DNA from: Priapulus caudatus
Lineage: Eukaryota; Priapulida; Priapulimorpha; Priapulimorphida; Priapulidae
Length of the DNA: 64,000 nucleotides
Reading direction: 5' to 3'
Assembly: GCF_000485595.1 (NCBI RefSeq)
Contig: NW_014577414.1
Location: forward strand, 170,590 to 234,589
Part shown: positions 46,576 to 56,900 of the stretch, one piece after another
Layout: every line of letters begins with the position of its first letter
How positions within the stretch are numbered: position 1 is the first letter of the stretch
The notes under the pieces: model-generated
What the model was told of the DNA's origin: nothing
Databases searched by the model: none
Seen by the model: the letters and a program-made list of their open reading frames with translations, nothing else
Translations under genes and position numbers: made by a program

Positions 46576-47240
46576 TCAGCAGAGAGTAACGGTGATTCTT
46601 AAAATCTCCATAGCCCAAGTATCTGCAGTCTGCTGGGTTGGGTGTATCCCGTCTCTCTGTAACCTGGCTATTCTGGCGTACTGGAAGATGTCCGAGTCCT
46701 TGACACGACGGTATCTTGACACCCTGGTGTCGATGCCAGGAGTGGCCACACCTCTGTTGTGATTCTCTCGTGTAATCTCAATGTTGGCCCTCAAAAAGGC
46801 ACGTACACCCCCCGTGTTCAGATACAACCTAGAAGGAACTGTACAGAACGTAATCCGATTTAAGGAGTTAATTGTGTTCCGTAACCCACGTTGTTAATTC
46901 TGCATGCTGCTCCTGCTAGTAATTGTTAATACTAGTGGCACGCACGCCGGCCTCCCCTTGCGTGAAGTCTGACGGTGGTGGCTGCTTGTAAGTCTCGGTA
47001 TTCGAAAATGTTATTCGAGCCGGCACAGATCACGATGACGAACGGTCCAGGTCTGTTCCTCATGTATCGACGTACGATACTAACGGCACGGCTGATTTCG
47101 GTCCTGCCATCAATATCAACCTTGAGGATCCGATTGTTGTGGTTCAAGGAAATCTCTGCCTTTCTCAGCAGTCAGTCACTGAAAATGAGAATCCCCCGGT
47201 TCTGGATGACCTCAATGAATCGTTCGTTTCCTCTGTGAAA
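46576..47240 (-). pseudogene. SGNH/GDSL-hydrolase-like frame upstream of gag
   Basis: On the minus strand, between the 5' LTR and gag, the sequence reads FIEVIQNRGILIFSD, a stop, then LLRKAEI, which resembles block I (GDSxL). Next come GPFVIVICAGSNNIFEYRD (block III-like), LNRITFCTVPSRLYLNTGG and, at the end, RLQRDGIHPTQQTADTWAME, a block V-like D-G-x-H. The order and spacing fit an SGNH hydrolase fold. Stops (near 47178 and 46888) and a low-similarity middle show decay. Esterase-like domains are known in ORF1 of some LINEs; a leader position in a gypsy element is unusual to me. Activity is inferred from motifs only. Confidence 0.55.
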
Positions 47241-47331
47241 TCACGTGTGTGAATTCGAGTGCTCCTCCGATTTGGATTCGGGTAGAATTCCTTTGTTTGG
47301 AATTCGAAACTGCCCCATGTTTGGGCGTCAC

Positions 47332-47547
47332 TGTCTATTATGCCTCTATTAGAGCACTCACAATAACGATAACAATAGGAATTCGGGAATAAACGGGCTT
47401 TATTCGGAGACGATTTACTACACCGGCTAACTCAGACAATTGGTGAAACAATAGAGAGAGATCGCGCATCGCGCATGCTCTAACAACGTGCCACCTTCTG
47501 ACCCTATCCTATGGGACGCCTGGTCGGTAAACTATGCCACCGTCACA
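47332..47547 (-). repeat. 5' LTR of minus-strand gypsy element
   Basis: It matches 40068-40284. On the minus strand it starts TGTGACGGTGGCATAG and ends AATAGACA, followed by GTGACGCCCAAACATGG, the putative primer binding site. Confidence 0.88.
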
Positions 47548-47977
47548 GTATCATATTGCTGACTGGTTTGGGTATATTGTATTTCTACCTCATCACAAAC
47601 TAGGTTCTTATGACATCCCTTATTATGCTGCAGCTTGCCAACTACTGCCAAGTTGTAACTACTTAAGATGAAAATATGTTAGTGCTCAGTACTAATACTA
47701 TAGTGTGGCAGATATGTGAAAGAATTGTGGGTTTCGTGGGAAAATCACCAAAATTGTCCTATATTGTTTGGCTTGTCTTTATTCATATCTAAGGAACTGT
47801 TATTGAAACACAATCAACACGTTGTGTAGTGCAACTCATTTATTCTTTCACTACCAAGCACCCCGAGTCGGCGCGCATACAAGTGGCACCACATCTTGGT
47901 GCATGTATCAACATCCACAACATATATGATGTTAATGGTATGGGTTAATTACTAACTACTAAATTACTTCAGATATA

Positions 47978-50900
47978 TAGTCAGGTTCACTATGTCAATA
48001 AATTTAATTTTGTTCAGAGTTATGGTAGATTAGCAAACCTATGCATTTTTGGAAAGGTTATAACATGAGGAATTCGAAAAACAATGTTTACATTTGCGGA
48101 GATACCGGCATGGCCGCCATAAAATACATATTTGGCCGTATTTCTTCCTCTAATCACCCTAAAAGCTTTTTTAAATATGCTAATCCTATGTTTTCAGGGA
48201 CAAGGAATCCAATGAAAGTATCGAATAAGTGTTATGGAGAACAGTAATACAAGAATCAAAGATTTTAACTTGCAAAAATCTGTCTTTATATTCGCGATAG
48301 TGGCATAATGAAATACATCATACATGTTATAATTGTTAACAGGCAGTTAATAACGTCAAGATGTGTCAATCATTCATATCATCTTAGACAGGCATGAAAC
48401 GTATAGCTAGTAAACGACAGCAAACATACACTGGCAGTCTGTAACATACACACATGTTTACAGAATATGCCATTTAGAGTTCATCTTCACTGTCCTGTGT
48501 GTCATAGCCGACAATACAGTCCGCATCGTTTTCACAGTCCGTTCCACACAAGCAAAGGTCGGTGCAAGTTAAGTCATTTCTTCTACATGCGCACCTCTGG
48601 GTTGAGCAATTAGCTTTACAATGACATCTGACTAACTCGACAATAGCCTGTGGCGCTGGTAGAACTTTGGTGGTGATAGGTAGTATGTGACCTTTGTCGT
48701 CCTGATGGTAGCCATGTTTGAGTGGGTCAAACAACTGTTGCCACATGACGGTGGCCTGGCACCAAACTCTACTCTGTACTCGCACACGTTCGATATGCTC
48801 CTCAAGGGCACCAGTTGTTGGAGGCAACTTGTTACTTTCTGCCAGATGTTTGCAAAACAGATCATGATGCCATCTGAGGTCAGGGATACTTGCGATCTGA
48901 ATACCTTTTGGGCAGTACGCTAAGCATACAAAGCTGGCCAATATGTCTTTCACCTCCTGCATTAGATCGTCGTTCTCTAGTAGTTTTATTAGTGCTTTGA
49001 CTGTGTTCCTTTCAGCCTTGATGTAGTGATGAAACCATTTCGTTTTACCTACTCCTGAGAATCGACCGACATTGTCTGCCCCAGTGAATGCGTGGAATAC
49101 AGGTAATGCTGTTGCCTTAATTGTCTCTTCCTAGCGCTCTCCAGATGGGCCCTACCTCCACCATACCTGATACCATGGCCATCGATGTGTATTTGCAGAG
49201 CTTGTCATAGGCGGCAACAGCCAGAACTAGGACGTCTGTATCTGGTGTGAAGAAGACTAGCTGTGCTTCTGGATAACGTTGGGATGCGGCTACTGCTAAG
49301 CTGATCATCAATGTGTCAGCTTCCTCGTGGTTGTTTGGGTCAAACTGCATGCTCTGGTTGCTTCTAGTATGACCAATGCTGACGTAATGATTAACTTAGG
49401 GGAGTTTGCGTTATATTCCAGTGTTGCCTCAGCAAGCATATGGTTAGATCAGCTTTCGTCTTTTCGTGAGATAGGAAGCGGCCCATTGGTATATGTTTGA
49501 TGTTTGTATCATCTGCAATCTGGTATTGAACAGGGTCCTTGCCTTGTCGTCGTTTCTTTCTGGTTTTCTGCTTCAATGAGTCTGCCTTGTATGTGTCGAA
49601 TACCAAGATAATCACGTCGGATCCTGCTGTCATGTTCATAAGGTGGTCGTTGAAATGATGACCGAGATCTTTGACTGTGGTGATTGTCGCTGGTTTCTTT
49701 GTCATTCTTGGACGAGTACCATTCCATTCAACAACAGCAATTTTCCATAGATGGTGATGTAGATGGCGTTCCCTGTATCAGCAATATCATTAGCCTGTTC
49801 TGTTGCTTCTGCTGCTTGTGCATCAGCATGAATTTCTGTCGTTTTACCAAAGTTGTCAAGGCTATGGATAAGCTTTGACTTGTCAGTACATGGTAGGATC
49901 GAACCGTCGGGTGCAAACAGTGCTCTGGGGTAAGAGTGAACTCGTAGTTCCCAATCGATGCTTCTGATCGATGTCACGGCTTGATTCTGGCTAGTACATC
50001 AACCGACCGTACAGATCTTTCGTTTCTTTCAGATCTACTGACTGGTCACGGATCTTTGCCGTTTTGCCTTCTTGGTTTCCTGACATGTACATCCTGTTGT
50101 TCTGCTTCTTGACTGGTGCCCACAAGCTGACATTTTTCCATTAATGCGTTGGTGCAACGTAATCCACATACAGCTTCTGCCCAGTGTCGTCGATATTCAG
50201 GATCTGTGAGACAACTCTCTTGGTGACATATGCATGTGTGATGAAAGTTGTAGAGCTGGTCACCTTCAGCAGCGAAGGGATTGCCGTGAATTCAGTATGG
50301 CAAGCCTTTATGCGATCAACGTTGTCATGCGCTTTTTCACAGCACTTGGTTGAACATACATGATGCTCTGGTGGCTTGTTTACAGCTAGATTGAATTGGC
50401 CCTTGAATTCAGCTGAAAAGACGTGACATCTCAGGAGTGGCCAAGAAGAACCGTTGACGAGCGTTGGCATTATTGGAAATGCCAATTAACCCAGAATGTA
50501 TCTTCATCATCCTGTTGAGTTGTTCACATTGCGGTGATCTGCTCCAATCGAGACAAATGGGATCGTACTCTTGCGTCACAGATATGTTTCCGTCTGGAGT
50601 TCACTCCAGGTTCTGGATGGCTTGTCTTCAACTCATGCATGTCTTCGATGTAACGCTGGCCAGAGGCGCTTGTATTTTATTCGATCCATGGCGAAGAATA
50701 ACTTGCTTAGTGCCTCCCAAGCTTGAAGGTGGAGAACGAGATTGGAATTCCTGATGCCTCAACAAAGTGCAAGATGGTTTCAACCCGGTGGAATGTATTC
50801 ATCAAAGACTTGAACATTGCATTGAGGATTTCTGCGCTTCCCACATTTTCAGGCTGTTGAATGACGTTCGTCGTTATGAGGGTTTGTAGTAGATCGTCAT

Positions 50901-51943
50901 TGGTCCTTGTCACGCTTTCGGAATTTGAGCTTCTGTCAGCTGCTGATTTTGCACAAGCTTCCTGGACATTATCTGCTGCTTCTACGCAAATGGCTTTAAG
51001 CGTTGGCTTTTCTGTGAAGAACTGTTCAGGACAAGTTCATATAGAGCATATAAGTGTGGATGTTGCAACGAAGACCTTTCGTAGTGAGCGCACCTTAAGG
51101 ATCTGTCGGTTGTGGCAGAGCCGTATACTGTCAGCCTCAATCCACGCATCATCTATCCCTGAAGTTTTTCTATGGACGTTCCGGCAGAGCTCTGCAGCGG
51201 CAGCCATCACAGCATGTAGACTCACACCAGTCTGGGGACAACTGCTTCTTTCAGATGTCAAGTCTTGATATGCCAGTAACTGCACTGCTTCTCGTACAGT
51301 GCCATGTCGAACGAAATCACTGTCGGGTATTCTTACACAACGACGCAACGTCTTCATACGGATGCTGGCACGAGAATCACAGTCAGCATGGTGAGCCACT
51401 CAATGCTGCCACTTCTGGCAGCAGTGGTACGTGCTGCCGCACGTGGGTCAGACATTGGCCAGGCTGACACGAGTGATTTGAACCCTGCCCGAACCTGGGA
51501 TGTGGCTCTGTTCTCCTTCCTGAATCTAGATAGAGCAGAAAGCTATGATCCACCTAAGGTGGGGGCAGTTTAATATGTTGCAGAACGCTTTCCGTCTATA
51601 TTAATGGACTTTTGTTTTGGCTCTATCCAAACATAACAATATGTCATGAACAAAGTACGAAGTGTGTAACGTTAAAGTCTGGTTATGTCACCAATAGATT
51701 CCTTGTCCCTGAAAACATAGGATTAGCATATTTTAAAAAGTTTTTAGGGTGATTAGAGGCAGAAATACGGCCAAATATGTATTTTATGGCGGCCATTTTG
51801 AAAATCCAAAATGGCGGCCATGCCGGTATCTCCGCAAATGTAAACATTGTTTTTCGGATTCCTCATGCTATGATCTTTCCAACAATGTATAGGTTTGCTA
51901 ATCTACCATATTTCTGAACGAAAAAACATAGTGAACCTGACTA
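47978..51943 (-). mobile_element. DNA transposon D: TAGTCAGG termini, 3-bp TSD ATA
   Basis: Ends are TAGTCAGGTTCACTATG (47978) and its complement CATAGTGAACCTGACTA (51943). The inverted arms are about 250 bp. A 3-bp duplication ATA lies at 47975-47977 and 51944-51946. The right arm holds CCAAAATGGCGGCCATGCC and the left arm GGCATGGCCGCCAT. The gene inside runs on the minus strand. Confidence 0.88.
48474..51399 (-). pseudogene. PIN-nuclease/CxC transposon protein of element D
   Basis: Broken into several frames on the minus strand. Early pieces (51037-51399, 50707-50913, 50141-50485) include LYVDYVAPTH and the tract SSTTFITHAYVTKRVVSQIL. The piece at 49702-49977 has VHSYPRALFAPDGSILPCTD, a family signature just before the nuclease region. 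ILVFDTYKADSLKQKTRKKR (49391-49705) matches the second acidic site. NHEEADTLMISLAVAASQ and FFTPDTDVLVLAVAAYDKL (49117-49350) match the third and fourth. GADNVGRFSGVGK follows near 49060 in another frame. The 162-residue end (48474-48962) closes with VRCHCKANCSTQRCACRRND and LCLCGTDCENDADC, the CxC module. The FEN1-like layout is nearly complete, but the gene is dead. Confidence 0.75.
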
Positions 51944-51946
51944 ATA

Positions 51947-52690
51947 GTGAGAAGCTGAATTTTTCCATAATGCTCGTAACAATGGAATATCCAAGATGGC
52001 CTCTATGGAATATTAAATATCTATTGTATTTTCGTAAATATTTGACATAAAAACAAATTGTCATTTTTAGTTTTTTGACTTGCATAATCTATTGGTGTAA
52101 TTATTACAATGACAAAATGCATGTATTTTACAAAATGGCACAGGTTAAAGCCCAAATTAAGATGGCCACCACGATTCTAAATATCGTATTTCTAAATTGT
52201 GCTATCTGTGTAATTACTTAACATAAAAACACAAATCAAGTGTCTTTTTATGTTTGTCGACACGCAGAATCTAATGGTGTCATTATTTAAGCAAACATGC
52301 GTATATTTGAAGATATAGGTGCATGTCAATTCTAAAAGTTAAGCGTACATGTAAATATCTACCAAAAGTAACATTTTATCCTACCACACAAAAACATTTG
52401 TTTTAAAAACCACGGTCAAAATTAGCTTGTATATTTTTTTCTGAGGCAGGAATCAATGACAGCATCACCTCCCCACATAAAAGAATAGAAAGCACAATTA
52501 TAAACCTCAATTTAAAAATTTAAATTGGCAAATTGAGATTGGTTTATATCATGGTGTTGTATATTGGGATTGGTATCAATCATATTATTGTTTCCCGTGA
52601 CGCATTCAGTTCCTCTTATTCCTCCCATTCATCTCCTTCTGCACGTAAAGGTGCAGTCTAACCGAAAAGGTGTAAGCTTGGTCATGGTGA
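51947..52690. repeat. Diverged ~175-bp units with AAGATGGCC core
   Basis: Two related segments (about 51985-52125 and 52160-52320) each carry AAGATGGCC followed by an AT-rich tail with CATAAAAACA and AATCTATTGGTGTAAT or AATCTAATGGTGTCAT. They look like subterminal repeats of a relative of elements B-D. The rest is AT-rich with no gene. Confidence 0.55.
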
Positions 52691-52698
52691 GACATGCG

Positions 52699-53496
52699 TC
52701 TAAACCAAAGATCATATAGCGCCGTAGGTGCAAGATAGACCACTCTCCAATCACAGCCGTAGTAGGTAATGGGTCAATACAAGCGCAATTTTAGTAAGCA
52801 GGTTCACACTAAGTTCCCGGATGCTGCTGTGCAACTGTCTTCAGTGTACCAATTCGTCATACCTTATTTCTTACTGCTGGGGGGAAGTGGAATTTAAAAT
52901 AAAATAAAATAAAATGAATTGATAGAGCCTATATTTGCACTTTTATGGTATCATCACACGTTAATACATCGAATGTAATGGCTCATGGTCAATAACTTGA
53001 TGTTGTTATAGACATGGCAAAAGAATGATATAAGCTATTGTTATAGTGAATGATTGACAATATATTGATTCATTGCACTAATATAATATTTCATGTCAAC
53101 TCTTTATTATGACTAGATTCAGCACCATTAGAATATCAAATGCATCTTCGAAAAGTTAGAGCTTGTTTCATAATATTAAAAGGAGGAAAAATGCGAGAGG
53201 CATATCAAACCATAGAAATAATATAGATAACCATATTTATACATATATATATTATATTAATTATATAATATTATGTTATTATATATATTATATTATATTA
53301 TTATATAACCATGGTTATCTATATTATTTCTATGTATATCCATAGGTATATCAAACAGACGCGGAGCGAGGCGAGCGGGTTTTGCTTCCTAAAATGGCGG
53401 ACGTTCCGCTCATTTGCGTACTACACGTCATTGCACGTGATTTCGCATGAGTGGTCTATCTTGCGCCTACGGCGCTATATGATCATTGGTCTAAAC
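52699..53496. mobile_element. Inverted-repeat element G
   Basis: A segment of about 47 bp at 52699-52745 (with CATATAGCGCCGTAGGTGC) recurs inverted at 53449-53496 (with GCGCCTACGGCGCTATATG). The region between contains a separate foldback element (53211-53346). No coding sequence and no clear target duplication. Confidence 0.5.
53211..53346. mobile_element. AT-rich foldback element with 9-10-bp TSD
   Basis: CATAGAAATAATATAGATAA (53211) is perfectly complementary to the segment near 53314-53333; the matched arms are 24 nt, with an AT-only centre. A direct repeat ATATCAAAC lies at 53202-53210 and 53348-53356. The size of the duplication would fit a Mutator-like source. Confidence 0.7.
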
Positions 53497-53952
53497 AGAT
53501 GAATTGCTCCGACCTCTGATTGGAGGATAAAAATAGAATTCGTGACGTTTCATTTTCATTTTGCATGCCCCGCCGCATACGCTATTACGCTGACCGGTAG
53601 GAAAGTGTACTAACTATCATATGGCACGAACGATTTGAGTAACATTTCTATAAATTCTAGCTATTATAGATACGCGCACACTCACGCACGCAAGTTAGAT
53701 GCTTCGTGGACTTCTAGGAAGCATTAGAAGTAAAATTCGTCCTGTCGTGTAGCTGTGACATTCCGTCAAGTGGCGTAGCCATGGTGACCGGTTGGTCATT
53801 TTTGTGTTTGAAATGTGATCCGAATACTTTGTAGAAATTCGCGTCATACAGCTGGGAAAAGTTTCAAGCGAAGCATAATTATATGAATCTGTAGTTATTT
53901 AAAAACAAAGTATATTATGTTATGTGTGCGGCGAAATAGGGTGAGTATTTTT

Positions 53953-54100
53953 AGCTCATCTGACATAGTCAGATGCAGCTTGTAGAATCGCATGAGCGTG
54001 CATCCATGCGTCCGTCCGTCCGGCCGTCCGTCCGTGCGTCAACAGTTGGGCACAAATCTAAACGGCTCGACGTACAGTCACGATATTCGGGACGTGTGGG
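53953..54100 (+). repeat. Second hairpin / CGTCCGTC dispersed repeat
   Basis: It begins AGCTCATCTGACATAGTCAG with a near-perfect hairpin to AGATGCAGCT, followed by CGTCCGTCC repeats and CAACAGTTGGGCACAAATC. This is the layout of the insertion at 8635-9400. The 3' end is not resolved. Confidence 0.65.
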
Positions 54101-55365
54101 GGGGGGGTTAATTCGAAAACGAGTCGGAATGTTGAAGCTGGGGGTCAAAGGTCAAGAGGTGTAAAAGAAGGGAACATTCCCTCCTTAACTTAAGGTATAG
54201 GGAGGAAATGCAGAATTGCGGCACAAATCTAAACGGCTCGACCTAGGCTCGTGATAGTCAGTGTATAGCATCATGGTAGGAAAAGCCATCACTGTGCCAA
54301 AATTAGAGGTTACAGGTCAAAGGTCAATGGGGCGCAGGGCAGATTTTAGACATTTTGCGAGGACATGGTCTGACGGAGCAATTGAAAAAAAAAATTGTTT
54401 CAGTGGTGACCTAGCATTTTTATGGCTTTATTGAAAGGACCATGAAATGTACTTTCTGCTGACATGCGAAGAGTAAGTGTCGGATAAACTTTTGACCTTC
54501 AAGAGGAGGGTTAAACATGGATTTGTTTACTGTTAGAAAGAATTTGACTGCCGGGTAGGCTAGTAGAATCTATACGTGCCTGGATGTATGAGGCTACAAT
54601 GTCACAGTGAAATTTCAAAAGCTAAATTTGGTTGAAGAAGGTTTATGCTCCTTAAATCGTATAATTTCTATGGCATTCTGTACTGTCAGTGTGTTACATG
54701 TAACTTAATTATGCCACTGCCAGTGGCCACTGCCAGTGCATGTGGTGGTGATAGTACGGTGTAGTTTTTGCCTGCGTTAACTAGTTACAGGTGGCAGCTC
54801 TCTATTTCAGCCTGTAGGCTTGCGTAGGTAAATGGATGAGTGCTTACATATTCTGTCTTGCAAATAGTTGTTGCTATACAACGTACGATGGGAGCTTCCA
54901 TCTTTAATCTTAAGACATTCAAACGTACGCGCCATCTCGTGGCAACTTTCATAACGATCTCAACGAACATTTCTTCGAGAAGGTTCCTGATAATATCCCG
55001 GTGTTCGAAATAAGGGCTATCCGTTTGTCCGTACTTGTCCATTTCCACAGAGGACAAGTAGATCTGTCCGGTAGCTTGTCCGCCGGACAAGCAGCTTATT
55101 AGAGCAATTTTTCATAATTTTCTACCATTGCTGGCCGCTGCTGAGAAACCCGAGTTAACATAGTATAAACATGGGCTGCCGGAGTGCCACCCGAATTAAC
55201 ATATAGTATAAAAATTTATGTGAAGTTATATAAAAACGTTACCGCCTTGCTAGCTCCACGAACCGGTCTTGCTAGGGTTAGAAGACCATCAGACAATCAC
55301 TCTGATAGACAATCAGACATCTGTATAGACAATCAGTTGCACAGCCTCGTCCGGCAGTGCTACCG
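54101..55365. other. Non-coding stretch; one unrecognised frame
   Basis: A direct repeat GGCACAAATCTAAACGGCTC occurs at 54048 and 54219. A 101-residue frame at 54785-55090 (-) contains QIYLSSVEMDKYGQTDSPYF; I do not recognise it. The text is otherwise unremarkable. Confidence 0.5.
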
Positions 55366-55730
55366 CCTCGAGAAAGAGAGAAATTGAGAGAGAGGGAGAG
55401 AGAGAGAGCGAGGGGAAGAGAGAGAGAGAGAGTAAGTGAGTGAGAGAGAGAGGAAGAGAGAGAGAGTGATAGTGAGAGTGAGAGAGAGAGAGAGAAAGAG
55501 AAAGAGAGAGAGCACGCGAAAGAGTGAGAGAGAAAGAGAAAGAGAGAGAGAGAGAAAGAGAGAGAAAAACAAAGACAAAGAAAGAGAGACAACGAGGGAG
55601 AGTGAGTGTGAGCGAGCGAGAGAGAGAGCGTCAAGGGAAGAGAGAGCAAGAGAGAGAGAGAGAGAGCGCGCGAAGGGAAGAGAGAGCGAAAGAGAAAGAA
55701 TGAGAGAGACAACGAGGGAGAGCGAACCCG
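55366..55730. repeat. (GA)n-rich microsatellite region
   Basis: Almost pure GA/GAA/GAGC purine repeats for about 365 bp. Long open frames on both strands here (SLSLSL and ERERER type) are repeat artefacts. Confidence 0.9.
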
Positions 55731-56023
55731 GCAATGGGAGGGTGCTCTTGATTCGTTTGCTAGTGAGTTTAGCATCAGAACACCTGCCGTCAGGTGAGCG
55801 TTGTCGCTCTGCGGCACTTGTTAATAAATTTATGTCCTATGCTTATTCAGGCCTGCTGCCTATGGACGCCTTCCACTGTTTTACAATACCTATAGTCGCA
55901 CTGACATGACGCGATTATTTCAATTTTGCTTTCTTGATGCAACCAGCGTGCCTGCATGCACAATGGCCAGACAGCGTATACACAGGGCCGCCGAATCGTT
56001 GCAATAGTGAGCGTATGTGAAGC

Positions 56024-56130
56024 ACGGCAGTCCATACCACGCTGATCGCACCGGTTCTCGTCCGATCACCGAAGTTAAGCAGCGTCGGGCCCGGTTAGTA
56101 CTTGGGTGGGTCGCCCCCTGGGAATGGGCC
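56024..56130 (+). rRNA. 5S rRNA-like sequence (pseudogene or SINE head)
   Basis: The core CCATACCACGCTGATCGCAC, then CCGATCACCGAAGTTAAGCA and GGGCCCGGTTAGTACTTGGG, matches eukaryotic 5S rRNA. The internal promoter parts (A box GAAGTTAAGC, intermediate element, C box around TGGGTGGG and CCTGGGAAT) are recognisable. The 5' end departs from the usual GCCTACGGC (here GCACGGCAGT) and the last 15 or so bases do not form the expected terminal stem. A single copy with an altered 3' end is more likely a 5S pseudogene or the head of a 5S-derived SINE than a working gene. Confidence 0.7.
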
Positions 56131-56349
56131 ACGACCCCACGAAGGTCCTTTCCTCAACGCGATCACTAGTGATCGCGCGACGTCGAAAGCCCGGGCCCAC
56201 GCCCGCCTGCCCTGCCTGCCGTCGCCCGGCGCGCCGTCGCCCGGCGTAAAAACTCGTCTGCTTGCGTGTAAATTTCGGCTTTTTTTCTATCATGTTTGTC
56301 TATGTATCTGTTTATTCATTGATATTTAGTGTGTAAGATCGTCTTTTTA

Positions 56350-56900
56350 TTGTTCGTTTTACACACACATGCACAAACATACACAAACATGCAAACAAAG
56401 GGACATCTGAGAGATAAACACACACATACATTACAAAGACACGCGCACACAAACTCTTACAGACAACACACACCCACACATACAACCACAAAATTAGACA
56501 TTTAAACACGTACAAATACAGATACACACAAAAACATACAAATATTACCATACAAAAAGACACAAAAACATAAGCACAGACACAAACGCACACACACGCA
56601 CCTCTCTCTCTCTCGCTGGCGGTCTCTCTGTCCTCGTGGGCGGTCTGCTCCGTCAGGCCCTCCCGGGGATTCGGCTCCCCCCCCCCCTAACAGGATGCCG
56701 GCGTCTCGGGCTCTCGTAATCTCATCTGCTGGCTCATCTCATGCTGCTCCTCGGGGCGGGTCAAGCCGGCGACTACGTTCGTGTCTTCTGGTCCACAGCT
56801 CTCTGCGGTTCTGCGGTCTCGTCCTCTCTCTCCTCTCTCTCTTCCTCAACAACTCCGTCTCTGGTTCTCGTCTCTCTCTCTGCTCTCGAAAAGCTGGACG
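56350..56900. repeat. CA-rich and CT-rich low-complexity tract
   Basis: ACACAAACA-type repeats run from about 56360 to 56600, then CT-rich blocks (CTCTCTCTC) to about 56885, with a C-run at 56681-56687. Frames in this stretch are not credible genes. Confidence 0.85.

Larger units (their letters stand above)
40068..47547 (-). mobile_element. Ty3/gypsy retrotransposon, minus strand, 7.5 kb
   Basis: LTRs of 216-217 bp lie at 40068-40284 (3' LTR) and 47332-47547 (5' LTR), starting TGTGACGG and ending AATAGACA on the minus strand. A purine tract (AAAAGAGGGGCG) precedes the 3' LTR and a GTGACGCCCAAAC site, likely for primer binding, follows the 5' LTR. From 5' to 3' the minus strand holds an SGNH-like frame, gag, protease, reverse transcriptase, RNase H, integrase and a C-terminal segment. 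All are broken by stops or frameshifts. Flanking 5-mers (AAAGC and GTATC) do not match, so the copy may be recombinant. Confidence 0.88.

Noticed and set aside
40063-47552. Target duplication of the minus-strand gypsy element
   Set aside because: AAAGC and GTATC do not match and shifting the LTR ends by a few bases does not help.
54785-55090. 101-residue minus-strand frame as a gene
   Set aside because: No recognisable family, no splice or neighbour support.
55278-55909. Ser/Leu-rich and Glu/Arg-rich open frames
   Set aside because: Direct translation of (GA)n repeat on both strands.
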